The position numbers and the translations under genes are program-made. From Glandiceps talaboti (taxonomy: Eukaryota > Hemichordata > Enteropneusta > Spengelidae): a stretch of 64,000 bases of DNA. A model generated the notes under the pieces. It had not been told where the DNA came from and did no database searches. It saw nothing but the letters and a program-made list of their open reading frames with translations. Shown here piece by piece: positions 1-11,691 of the stretch. Each line of letters begins with the position of its first letter. Position 1 is the stretch's first letter. The stretch lies in contig NC_135550.1 in NCBI RefSeq assembly GCF_964340395.1, positions 9,016,864-9,080,863 on the forward strand, written 5' to 3'.

Positions 1-37
1 CTGTTAGTACCTCCCGTACCCTTACGGGAGGTAAAAA

Positions 38-43
38 CAGACT

Positions 44-88
<45 letters not shown>

Positions 89-137
89 CACACACACACA
101 AACAAACAAACAAACAAACAAACAAACAAACAAAACA
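38..137. repeat. Compound microsatellite (GACA)n / (CA)n / (CAAA)n
   Basis: Uninterrupted GACA repeats pass into a short CA run and then CAAA repeats. Two related short hairpins flank it, one at about 11-32 and one at about 152-170. Each reads as a CTCCC/CTTCC arm, a centre with TACCCTTA or CCTTA, and the complementary arm followed by AAAACA. The flanks therefore look like copies of one motif on either side of the satellite. Confidence 0.9.
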
Positions 138-360
138 AGTAAGTATAACATAACCTTCCCTTACGGAAGGCAAAAACACTTGTGTAACAATGCGTCAGTT
201 TCCAACCTATGAGCGCATACGGTTAAAACATTTACGTGGCAACCTGTCCCTATTTAAAAAGACTGGGCTGACTCGTATACCTTTCCCCATTCAGATCACA
301 GTCCTTGTCTGTGATCAGATGCACACTCCAACGCCAAGGCGCGAACCGATTTAAATATTC

Positions 361-559
361 TAAAGGTGACCCTATTGGGATTTTTTTTTGTTTCTCATTA
401 CCCGACCGACCCAAATTTTTAGCTCTGACATAAAAAAAAAATTATATGCGCCCGCAAATGTTTTACTTTTTTTAAATCGGCCGACGGACAGACCGACCAA
501 TCCATACTTACTATAAAAAAGTAATGAGACACATATTTTTTTTAATATGGTCACCCTAA
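361..559. mobile_element. Foldback (MITE-like) element with GTGACC ends
   Basis: The two ends are inverted copies: the left starts TAAAGGTGACCCTATT and the right ends AATATGGTCACCCTAA. The arms pair for about 40 bp, reaching inward to a GTTTCTCATTAC / GTAATGAGAC pair. The centre holds short T- and A-runs and a CGACCGACC motif. The element sits in the intron of MCT copy A and has no counterpart at the matching place in copy B, which suggests insertion after the duplication. It has no coding capacity, so it is a non-autonomous DNA element. Confidence 0.65.
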
Positions 560-961
560 GCACAGGAGCTGGCGCTGTTGCTAAGTTTACCTCTAGGTGG
601 CGACCCGAAGGGCTGCCTATCGAGTGCAAGCCGTCAGTCTGGCTATTTGTAAAAAAGACCATCCTGACTCATTCTCGCAAACCAAAGCTGTTATATTCAG
701 CGACACTGCGAGGCGGTACGTCTTGGACGGTGCCCTAAAAGAGGTGTGGTTTACGACAATGGGTCCGCAGTAGATGGCCATTTGTAATTTATCGTTTCCA
801 GGTAATTATATTTCACTATCTAGTTTGAAACGCCCCCCCCCCCCGACACCAGTGAAAAATGCACATGCCCTAAGCTTACAGTACCCGGATGTGCCGGGAG
901 TTTACGCCCAGATCACGTTTCGTGCCCGGGGCTTCGTGACAAAGACATACCACATACATAC

Positions 962-1166
962 CTGTACAGAAATTTAACGCTGAAAATATGGCAGGAATCC
1001 ATGAAGTTGTTGCTGCTCCTTTACCGAAGTTATCCATGAATTGTATGTACAGTACTGCCATGGCACTTTGAATTCCACGATTGAGAAAAAACTGAATGGT
1101 TGCAGCTACCATCACCATCCAGCCCCATCCTCCATCGGGAGGATCTTTCACCTTTTGGCCATGCAT
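962..1166 (-). CDS. Monocarboxylate transporter (SLC16 family) copy A, first coding exon only
   Basis: The exon encodes the N-terminus and first membrane helix of an MCT/SLC16 proton-linked transporter. The family signature PPDGGWGWMV is present, followed by a hydrophobic helix. The start ATG is at 1166; an in-frame TAA two codons upstream supports it. The exon ends in phase 1 at a good donor (CAG|GTATGT, GT at 961-960). This matches the exon 1 border of copy B, whose protein after the first dozen residues differs only by Asp/Glu and Thr/Ser swaps. The remaining exons must lie left of the window. SLC16 proteins carry lactate, pyruvate, aromatic amino acids or other small acids across the plasma membrane; the substrate cannot be told from this exon. 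A solo leftover exon is possible but less likely, because intron sequence was duplicated along with it. Confidence 0.8.
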
Positions 1167-1380
1167 GGCTTAAGTGACTGGTCGTAAATATAGGATAGCA
1201 CTGGCTACGGTTGATCCATGATGTAGTACAGTAGGTCTACCCAGTTGTACATTCCTGGTTCGATACGATTGGAACCTGTCACACGGCCATGGGAAGGGCT
1301 TCGCTCGTGCTATTCGATAGCGTTTTGATTACGTAACACGATTAGGGTCTGGTCATCGTAACTTTAAGCGTGGGCAACAT

Positions 1381-1740
1381 CTAAATGTCAGTATATTTGG
1401 TGACGATGGCAACTTTAATAGTGGATAGGCAAGTGAGTAAACCTTCAAGAAAGTGCGTGCAGATATGCCCAGCAACAAGACCACGCCCATAGCAACAGTC
1501 AGATGATGGTGTATACCCTGTATACAGTATTTCAAAAATAACTACAGGGATGGCTATGTATTTGGATAAATATTCAAAAATGTTGACATGTATGCCTAGC
1601 ATCAAGACTACACCCACAATAAGTGAAACGACTATGTATATTGGCAAAGATAACAACAGGGGTGGTTTGGCAAGAGGGTGACATGGAGTCACCAGCAACT
1701 ACTCTAACAATTCTGCCCATATCCAGCAACAGCAAACATT
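1381..1740 (-). repeat. Diverged tandem/dispersed repeat block
   Basis: Read on the minus strand, a motif like TGGGCGTGGTCTTGTTGCTG followed by GGCATA recurs about three times at roughly 110-130 bp spacing with heavy drift. One frame stays open for 105 codons and is hydrophobic. The openness follows the repeat and shows no family signature or splice sites, so I do not call a gene. Confidence 0.45.
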
Positions 1741-2394
1741 AAAGTGCATATTGCATAGATAACAAGACTTGGTCAGCATGTGGGTACACGTTTTTTAAAA
1801 ACTTTACAGTTTTGTTATACGCCGTTGGCGTTATCTTTTCACTCTTTCTCCTGTGGTGTTCTTATTTCAAAGGGCAGCGCTGTTCGTATATTTTGGAGTG
1901 TTTGTATTGTTACCAATTTTGTGCGAGTTCATTTTATATGTCTACACTGAACTTCAGTTTTAAAAAAGTAAAAACAAATGAAACATAATATTGATATACT
2001 ATATTCCTATAACAGTGTGAGTCGTTTATTTGACAGTTAATAATAAATTGACTGGGGATACCAGTTCAAACAGTTCAAAGGCATCATGGTAAAATACCAC
2101 AGGCCTCTTTGTGGTATTTCAAACAACACATATCCCATTGCGTCAGCAGAAAGATTTGTTCAGTATCATTCGTGAATGGTGCATGGTATATAAAAACGTA
2201 ACATAAAATCCATCTATCCCAACATACGGTGCACCAGTTCAAATCGTGTACTTGCAGCTGTGCTATCACTTCTCATGAATCTATCATTTCCGATGTAAAA
2301 GAATTTCCGTCAATGGGTTCATTTCGTGTATATTGATTGGCGTCCATATTTGTGGTCAAACACCAACTGTACTGTTAAGACAGTAAGACAGACT

Positions 2395-2705
2395 TTGAAG
2401 ACGGCTTTCAAGGTTAAAGGTCATCAAGGTCTGAAAGAAAGGTCACATTTGATAATATGGGCGTGGACTCTTGAATGGAGTCAATACGCATTACACCTCC
2501 AAAATTATATAATGCATATTGTGAAAATTAACAACAAATATGGCCATAATTCTGCCATATTTGATTCAGTCTCAAAACAAAATGACATACATGTCTCACA
2601 TAGCGTGTTATCTTTGTACTAGGTTTGGTTGAAATCGGCTGGTGCATTGCAGAGATATGAGGGTGAACGCGCGGACGGACGGACGGAACCCAACGTAATA
2701 CCCTA
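2395..2705 (+). repeat. Dispersed repeat with AAGGTCA start and (GGAC)n end
   Basis: It opens with an AAGGTTAAAGGTCATCAAGG-type motif followed by TTTGATAATATGGGCGTGGA. It ends with a GTTTGGTTGAAATCGG string, then GGAC repeats and AACCCAA. The second copy at 7441-7750 shares the opening and middle, and the inner ends of the 2969-4775 foldback share the AAATCGG...(GGAC)n...AACCCAA module. It is therefore a family member, not unique sequence. Confidence 0.6.
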
Positions 2706-2968
2706 AGAGTGAATATACACATACAAAAGGCTCATACAATATTTCCAAACATTTATTTTTCTTGAATGATTAATATAATGCGCTAAACACGGGGGAAAAA
2801 AAGTTTTCTTTAAGTTTAAATTAAATCCATATGCTGAATTTCCCAGTGTTTGAATAATCAAAATACTTTGTTATACATAAGCCTTATTGCACGAGTTGCC
2901 TTAATTTTCAAAAGTTTAACAAAGTCAAAATTGTTTGATTGTGTGTGAAGGTAGGTCATTTTCTGACA

Positions 2969-4775
2969 CAATAGTGATAAAAACAAGTCATTGAGAATGA
3001 CATAGTCCCCCGCTATGATTGGGTTTTAAGGAATTATCACTACTCTGATCACGCAACAACACTTGTGAACCTAAATCAAACAGACTTAGATATGTTTTGT
3101 CTGCTTGTTGGACATGGAACATGCCTACAACAATAAAGGATGGGTCGGGTATGGGGGATCGTATCACAACGAAAATGGATATGCACATGTATGTCATAGA
3201 ACTCTGTCCTAATACCAACTTTGAATGAGATCTGTTCAAGCATGTCTGAGTTATGGCTTTGGACATGGAAAATTCACAAACAAAATGGCTGCCAGGCAGC
3301 CATATTGGATCGTATCACAACGAAAATGAATATGCACATGTATGTCATAGAACACTGTCCTAATACCAACTTTGAATGAGATCTGTTTAAGCATGTCTAA
3401 GTTATGGCTTTGGACATGAAAATTCACAAACAAAATGGCTGCTAGGCGGCCATATTGGATCGTATCATAAAACAAATTGACGTGCATATGTATGCCATAG
3501 CATGTTGCCCCTGTACCAAGTTTGAAAAAAATCGGTACAGGCATCTCCAAGAAACGGCTGCGGACGGACGGACGGACGCACGCACGCACGGACGGACAGA
3601 CGCACGGACAGACGGAACCCAATCCATAAGTCCCCGTTCCGGACTTCGTCCGCGGGGACTAACAAAGACGTGTTCCTCATACATTTCTGTGGATCAGTCA
3701 CCTTATTTTTTATTTTGGAATTCAACTATAAGTAACACAGATTTCTCTATTATCTAAATATTTAGGATTTTTACAGCCTCCTGTTATCTAAACTTTGTTA
3801 GTCCCCGCCGGACGAAGTCCGGGACGGGGACTTATGGATTGGGTTCCGTCTGTCCGTCCATCCGTCCGTCCGTCCGTCCGTCCACAGCCATTTCTTGGAG
3901 ATGCCTGGACCGATTTTTTTCAAACTTGGTACAGGAACAACATACAATGGCATACATATGCACGTCAATTTGTTTCATGATACGATCCAATATGGCCGCC
4001 TAGCAGCCATTTTGTTTGCAAATTTTCCCTGTCTAAAGCCATAACTCATACATGCTTGAACAGATCTCATTCAAAGTTGGTATTAGGACAGTGTTCTATG
4101 ACATACATGTTCATATCCATTTTCATTGTGATACAATCCAATATGGCCACCTGGCAGCCATTTTGTTTGCGATTTTTCTATGTCCAAAGCCATAACTCAG
4201 ACATGCTTGAACAGATCTCATTCAAAGTTGGTATTAGGACAGTGTTCTATGACATACATGTGCATATCCATTTGTTGTCATGATACAAGCCAATATGGCC
4301 GCCTAGCAGCCATTTTGTTTGTGAATTTTCCATGTCCAAAGCCATAACTCGGACATGCTTGAACAGATCTCATTCAAAGTTGGTATTAGGACAGTGTTCG
4401 ATGACATACATGTGCATATTCATTGTTGTTGTGATATGATCCAATATGGCCGCCTGGCAGCCATTTTGTTTGCAATTTTTCTATGTCCAAAGCCACAACT
4501 CAGACATGCTTGAACAGATCTCATTCAAAGTTGGTATTAGGACAGTGTTCTATAACATACATGTGCATATCCATTTTCGTCGTGATACGATCCCCCATAC
4601 CCAACCCATCCTTTATTGTTGTAGGCATGTTCCATGTCCAACAAGCATACACAACATATCTAAGTTTGTTTGATTTAGGTTCACAAGTGTTGTTGCATGA
4701 TCAGAGTAGTGATAATTCCTTAAAACCCAATCATAGCGGGGACTATGATATTCTCAATGGCTTGTTTTATATTGT
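2969..4775. mobile_element. 1.8-kb foldback element with 151-bp tandem repeats in both arms
   Basis: Two arms (about 2969-3665 and 3795-4775) are inverted copies around a 130-bp unique centre. The outer ends both contain CATTGAGAAT, then ATAGTCCCCGCTATGATTGG. The inner ends carry GGAC repeats and a GTCCCCG...CGGGGAC hairpin. Each arm holds direct repeats of 150-152 bp, with unit starts at 3157, 3308 and 3458 on the left and 3979, 4130, 4282, 4433 and 4584 on the right. The left arm has two full units and the right has four. Units share strings such as AATATGGCCGCCTGGCAGCC and TTCAAAGTTGGTATTAGGAC. There is no transposase frame; several ORFs of 75-123 codons are repeat artefacts. It fits a Foldback-type non-autonomous DNA transposon. 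It lies just downstream of MCT-B and may overlap its 3' UTR. Confidence 0.8.
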
Positions 4776-4951
4776 CCCCTTACTTCCTGTAAACTTTATG
4801 TAATGTTCTTAACAAGGATCTTGAGAATTTTTAGTTTCATTACAAATTGTATTACTATTATAGAATACATTTTCCTTTGAAAGTCGAGAAAATTACTTAT
4901 TTTCACTATCGTGTAAAGGCAAAAATTATTATAACGAAAAGATCTGTCTTC

Positions 4952-7900
4952 TCATGTTACAACAACGACGTATTTCTTCTTGATCTTTCTAAATATCCAA
5001 GCTATTGGTAGAAGAGATGATCCACAAATCATGACTAGTCCAGCACAGTAAAAAGACAGGTTGTATGAACCACTTCGATCAAACATATAACCTGTTGTTG
5101 AAAAACAAAAATGAAAAGAGGAAAGCACGGCATCAGATGATATAACCTACACATATCATCAAAAGACGTTGACATTAAAATGAAGTCGTCGACATGTAAA
5201 TGAGCTCATTAATATGCAATTCTTTTTACCTGATCTCAATCCAATACAAGTACATGTAATATGTATTATACATCATGTACGCGTGATTTATGTACAGCTT
5301 CTATCCTGTCATTTGTTCCACGCCTTGATTCAAAAAAGTTTATGTTTATGTCTATAACCACAGGGGCTTTGAAATTGGCCATATTTGTTTACAATTTTTT
5401 TTTTTTTAATGTTTACTTCATGATAAGAGACAAGGGTGGAAATTGACGCTGGTCCACGCGTGATGTGTCGGCGAAATACACAAATACAAAGTAAATAAAA
5501 AATTTGTACACAAATATGGCCAATTTCAAGCCTCTGTGCTATAACGTTTAAAGGGTGAAAAATAGCTCTAACCTTTGTAAACCGACTTTTGATTTAATAA
5601 TTCATGTATAAAATATACATATGGCTTCTTGTGCTTTGCCTTCTGTGAATAGTTGACGGAGCTATTTACTCAACTATACATGAAAGTGAATATATGGTAT
5701 TGTACATGATGGTAGAAACATCTTGCTTTCAATGTACATTACATATACATGGTCAACGATAAAATTAGAATATCACAAACCTGAAGTTGGTGGCCCTAGT
5801 AGATATCCAGATCCTAGAAAAAAGACTGTGATACCCATGCCTTCAGTCAGTCGCCTGGTTCCAACAACTTCTTTTACTACAACTTGATCTAAGGCACTAA
5901 ATGTTCCTCGAGCTAATCCCAAAAATACAGTGATTACGACAAGGGATGGGAAAGATTTTACAAGAGGTGTACACAACGCAAGAACTCCAAAAGTGGCTAC
6001 ACCAACGCAATGAACATACTTCGCACCTTGCGTAACATTGGCACATGACATAGCAATGCCTGTTGCTAGGCAACTCGCACAACTGATGAGACCCATAAGG
6101 GACATTAACAGGGCAGCCTTTTCCTGACTGGTTTTCTTCACCACTGCATTATCAACAAAATGACTAAGCACAATACCAAGTCCAAAGCCATACATGAATT
6201 GGTATACCACGTATACAATAGACAATGGTCTCTCCTTAAACAAGGGAAGGAAGAAACACACCAGGTTACAAACTCTAGCTTTGAGGCTGACGATGTGATT
6301 AGACATCTTTTCACTATAGAAATTCTCGTCTGTATTTTGCGTTGGACAATTTGAGTCAATTACATCATCAGTTCTCATGTCTTCATTTTGTACACGATTC
6401 TCTGAAGATACTTTGAAAAGTTTTTCTTCACCATCAAGGTCTGATTTGAGAAATATTGGCCTGAGTAACGAAGCACTTACACAAAAATTGGCTACAATTG
6501 ATGCAAAGAACATCAGGGTTCCTCTCCAGCCATACATATTGATCAGGAATTGACATAGTAAAGGCATGGTGAAACTGCCTAAACCATTTCCAGTAACAGC
6601 TATGGAATTAGCTAAAGCGTGACGTCTTTTAAAATATCTTCCCAAACAAATATTGGTGGGTACAGAAATCAATCCAAATGACACCCCTACAAACAATCAA
6701 AAGATCATTCAGTTAGGTACATGATTGCTATTCAAATATGAAAAACTCCACTGAATTCTAACCATAAGTTTGACTTCCAAGGCCTAAGACTAGTGTTATC
6801 TTAGCAGTAGACCCATGAGGATTAGAGGGGTGTGTTCTTTCATTTAGGATCAACATATTTTGCTTATTAAGGCGGTCTGTACACCAACAGTGAAATACCA
6901 GAAAGCATTTGAGTACCATGAATTAGTAATTTTTGACCTTTTAGAACTTTTTCATAGTCTCAGATGTGTAAAAGATGTATATAAAAAGACAATTGTCTAT
7001 GTTACTGATGTGTTAAGACTTACCACCAAAAATTCCAAGACTGATATACAAGTACACAACGCTTGTTGCAAACGAACTTACAAGGAATGACACGAACGAT
7101 AATACACCTCCAACCATTGCGACTTGACGAAACGTATACCTCTTGCAAAGAATGGATGAGAATGGACCTGGATTTAGGAAGGAAATGTTGTTATTTTAGG
7201 GACAGTGAATATTATTGAACACATAAACGTTACACCTACATTTCGATGCTGCATAATTTTCATTATCTGTAAAGTGTGGTTTATTGGAGACAATTGGCAG
7301 AACAAAAGACAGCAAGTCTTCGTAGAAGACACGCCCCCCCCCATACTTTTCTTCGATGTGACTTTGGTGACTTGATTAGTGGCAACAAATACATACTAAA
7401 AATAAGTCTGTGATAGTGTCGAATGCCTTGGTTTCGATAATTGACCTTGAAGGGCACAGACGAGGTCAAAGGTCAAGGTCTTAAACGCCAGCTTGTACCT
7501 GATAATATGGGATACACACTTGGATAGTCTCTATGTATTGCACTTTTAGTTATAATGTAAATAATTACTGATTTTTAACTTCAAATGTGGCCGCCATTCG
7601 TTCAAATCTCCTTATCAAGAAACAAAATATCATATGTCCCATATGACATGTTCGCCTTTGTGACAGGTTTGAAAGATATTGCATATCTGAGAAATGACGT
7701 ATTACGGACGCAGCTTGGACAGAGCCACCCCACGGCCCTCTTCAGATGACTAAAAATACATCATAAATCAATTTATCTGATCCCAGCCTACTATATGAGC
7801 GAATACGATTAAAGCATGCATGCACGTAACAACCTCTGTTCTTTCAGTACCCATTTAAATAAAACCACTGGGTTGACTGGGGCACAATTGTGGTCCAAAT

Positions 7901-10900
7901 CTGTAATCTTAAATCTTCAAATGCAAACGACAGTGCCAAGAATCAAAATGGCAATTTGCTGAATTCTAGTCATCACTCTAACCACTGGTAGAAGACAATC
8001 CTGACCCCATAGATGGCAAGTCTACTAAAACTATTCCTTCAAATCATTGAACGTTAACAAGTTTTGTGTGTCAGAATCATGATGTTATCTCTCAGGTTTG
8101 TCTACCAATGTCAAATAATAAGTAATGTATTCCGTGAAGGGCAGATGCACTGTACATTGTTGTTTATCAAAATAAAGTCAATATTCCCGTTTCTAAAAAT
8201 GTCGTTGTCATCAATTCAAGGTTAGGCCACACACAAACAAAGAACTGTTTCTGGTCAGCGCATGCATCACATAACTACGCATTCTCGCAAACCAGAGCTG
8301 CAATTTCTTCCGCGACACTGCGAAATAACGATTTGGACGGTGCAGTAAAAGAGGCCGTGGTGTGCGACGATGATAAATACGTCGGTCTTTTTTTTTTCGT
8401 GTTTGTCCATCCCCAGTCTGTCAACAGTCGTCTTGACTTTTTCGGAATTTATCTTTAACACTGTTTTTGTTGATGAAATAGAATTAAAACACGGCGTGCG
8501 ATGTACGTTCGATGAAGTCAAGATGACGTCGGAGTATATTTTATGTGTCAGAATGCATGCTCAGTGAATAGTACGCGTTCTGTATAGAATGTGTACTGTA
8601 CATGCTGATCATAATATCCCATGTTATAGGCTATGTAACGTATGTGCACACAATCAGTAATAAATAAATACATATTTCAGAAGGGTTTTAGGAATACAAC
8701 AGAATATAATCCGTGTCTGAATACAGACTAGTCCAGCCCATGCAGTCCGCAGATCGGGGGGGGGGGGGTACAAAAATAACCCTCTCTACTTCAGTGAAGA
8801 CAACTGCAGCTGCAGAGCCAATCATGAACAAGCAAATTAAATGACATCTGGATTCTGCCCCACATACACTCTTGCAAAGAACAGTAATTGCCATAAATAG
8901 TAGATTGGAGTGACAGGTTTGTTGAGAATTTTAAAAAAAAGAATTCGCATCGTCACATCACTTTAGTGATAATGACACATTTATCTTATTTTTGGCCTTA
9001 CGTGTTAAGCTAACTCCTAAACTTTTAAGTTGCTACTACACAATACCATGTAGGGTTTGCAGTGGATATAACGTCTTGGAATTTCTGTTTTGTGTACTGT
9101 CATGTCACTGTTGCTGTCCTTGTCACTTGCTTCATCATGTTCGAGTCACTAGCACTCCCGGGGAGAATCCCATTGGAAGATGAACGGGCTCTGGTGAACG
9201 AAATGGTTATTTTTCCGATAAATCACAGACTAAAAATAGACACACTTTTCCATCTAAAAAATCCTAAAACACGGGTCAATAAAGACGTATACCGATTCAA
9301 TACTTTAAAATGTCTCCAACCCTTGGGTAAAAGGTAAAATTGTCTTCAAAAATTAAAGTCGCACAATTCACGCCCGACCTGAGCGCATAGCATAGCATTT
9401 TTATAAACGTCTACAAACAAGAAATTGATATGAAATCATTGGACTCGCCAAAAAAATTTAGAGTAGTGAGAAAAGATAAAATAACAGTGTAATATAAACT
9501 CCTCTGTGTTTTCGTACAGTGTCTCATATTAGTTAAATTAATTGTTATGTGACCAGGTATTGAAATGCAACGAAAGGCCAGTAGTCTGGATGCCAGTGTG
9601 GTTTCTAATTAAACTGCCTCTGGTCAAAGTCCCTCAATCAACACAACAATTTGTTCATCCAATCAGTAAACCCCAATTGTTATAGTGACTTAAACAGACG
9701 GAGTGTATATGTAGCATCCTGAGCTGACAAATATACCATATTTGGACATTACATAACTGCCCCAATTAATAACTTTATGAGGGACTGTGTTATTGGTTCA
9801 AATTGTGTGATTGATTAATTACTGTGTGGGTGACTGTGGATGTATTTCAAATTTCATATCATGTATCTTCTAGAGGAACGACTTTGACTATACTGTGAGT
9901 GGAGGTGTAAATGGTAACGATACTGTATAACTGATAAACGTCTGTAGTGATCGTGGGTCAAGGCCATAATTTATCTGTTTTGGCAAGTAAAGTTCACCAG
10001 TGAAGTGACACTGAGTTTCGTACCAGTCATTTAGGGGTTTTATTACCAGAATTTGCCACTCTGAGCTTATAATTATTACCACGATCATTTCTTGTATATC
10101 ATTTTGAAATGTTTTAGGGATTTGGCGTCTGAAAGCAGCCTGATAGATCAGGGGCATGGGACAACAATTCTGGTGAAATCCACAAATTATAAAATTATGG
10201 TCCAAGTCTATGGTGGATTGTTAGTGCCATTGGGTGATTTTTAATTTCCGACATTTTCACCTGTGATTTTTTTCAGTTTATTGTCAAAGTCCAAAACTGA
10301 AAAGGTGCAAAATACAAAACTAAAGAAACAAAGTGAAAATTTCGGAAATGAACCTGTCATAATTTCCACTGCGGTGCAAAGTAAACAGTTTCCATTGCGG
10401 TGAAAACATTTCCACTGCGCGGTGGAAATTATTTCCATCGCGGTGGAAATGTTTCTACCACGGTGGAAATTATTAAAACCTCAGTGGAAATATTTTCACC
10501 GTGGTGGAAATTATTTACACCTCGGTGGAAATTATATTACTTGGCTATGCAGTGGAAAATGTTTTTGACTGCTGTGGATATTAGTTTGCACCGTGGGGAA
10601 ATTATTTTGTGTGCAGTGGAAATGTTTGAGATGGAAAATATGTTAGCATCCTTGCAGTTGGGATAATTTCATGTGTATGGAGATTTTTTTTTTGGTGGAG
10701 GAGGTGAAGGAATTAGGCTTATAACCATTTTTGCCGATCATCTTGACTGTATGTGTGATTGACAGAGTTACTTTTGGCAGCTATTTTGATGTGACTTTCA
10801 GCAAATAAAAGCATACGTAATCAAACGTACGCTCGCACACGCGCGTGCACCCCCCCCCCCCCCCACCCTACACACACAGTATAGCAAATGCTCTAATATT

Positions 10901-11602
10901 TGCACAACGTCAGTGTGACAGCGGAGCCTGTGACAACGTGCGGATGCCTTCCTTTGAAGAAAAGTTGAGTTCAGTAATAAAGGGAAGGGAACTCCGAACA
11001 CCATCAAGTGTATGACATTGCGTTTACCATATAAGCAACTATGGGTTGTTAGATGAAGTTTGTTAATAAGTGGAAGCATTTTCCAAGTCTGGTTCAAACT
11101 TGACAGAAGTTACATGTTACAGAACTCACCCTTTCTTCTATGGAAGGCATAGACATCGAACCTAATACGAAAACGAACAGCTTAGAGGGTCCAGTTGCGT
11201 ATGACACGCTTAGGGGTCAAATCTAATGGCGGCTCGCACGAGATCGTTGACGATACACAAAATCATGATCATGCAAGGAAAAAATCACAGTATAGTGGAA
11301 CTTTAGTATTTCAAAAGAAGGTGAAGTCACGGTTAATTTCAACACGAGAATGATGCAAGATCTTGACGTACCACCATACTTTAAATATGACATGACTGCG
11401 ACCAGCGCATGACAAGTACAAGCTCATTGGTTATTTATTATAGATTCCACACTTGTGTCGTTATTTTCGACAGGCTGAGTCGAATTTAGGGAGCCGTCAT
11501 TATTTATGACTTGGGGGCCGGAGGAATATAGGGGTCACTCAAAAACTGGGAAGTGGGGGGGGCTACTCTGAATTTTTGCTAACACTGAAGTATAGAACAC
11601 AC

Positions 11603-11691
<89 letters not shown>

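Larger units (their letters stand above)
1..961 (-). other. Intron 1 (partial) of MCT-like gene copy A
   Basis: On the minus strand this follows the splice donor of exon 1 of MCT copy A, so it should be the start of that gene's first intron. Blocks at about 200-345, 655-745 and 765-850 match blocks in intron 1 of copy B (about 7785-7945, 8275-8370 and 13385-13460) in the same order and orientation. They are therefore duplicated intron sequence, not exons. I see no coding exon here. Confidence 0.6.
1167..2968. other. Intergenic region between MCT copies (left part)
   Basis: This region lies upstream of MCT copy A, so its promoter should be near 1170-1400. A stretch around 1190-1240 resembles the sequence upstream of exon 1 in copy B (a GGTTGATCCATGATG-like string), so the duplication includes some 5' flank. 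The rest is dispersed repeat material (listed separately) and AT-rich sequence. I see no other gene. Confidence 0.5.

Noticed and set aside
1381-1698. Hydrophobic 105-codon minus ORF resembling a membrane protein
   Set aside because: It lies over a diverged tandem repeat and has no signature, donor or acceptor matching the neighbouring MCT gene.
4446-4803. ORFs of 75-123 codons across 3251-4803 with repeated peptide blocks
   Set aside because: They are the 151-bp repeat read in several frames on both strands.
9062-9337. 91-codon plus ORF with a hydrophobic start
   Set aside because: Inside the repeat-rich expansion of MCT-B intron 1; no recognised family and no exon borders that fit.
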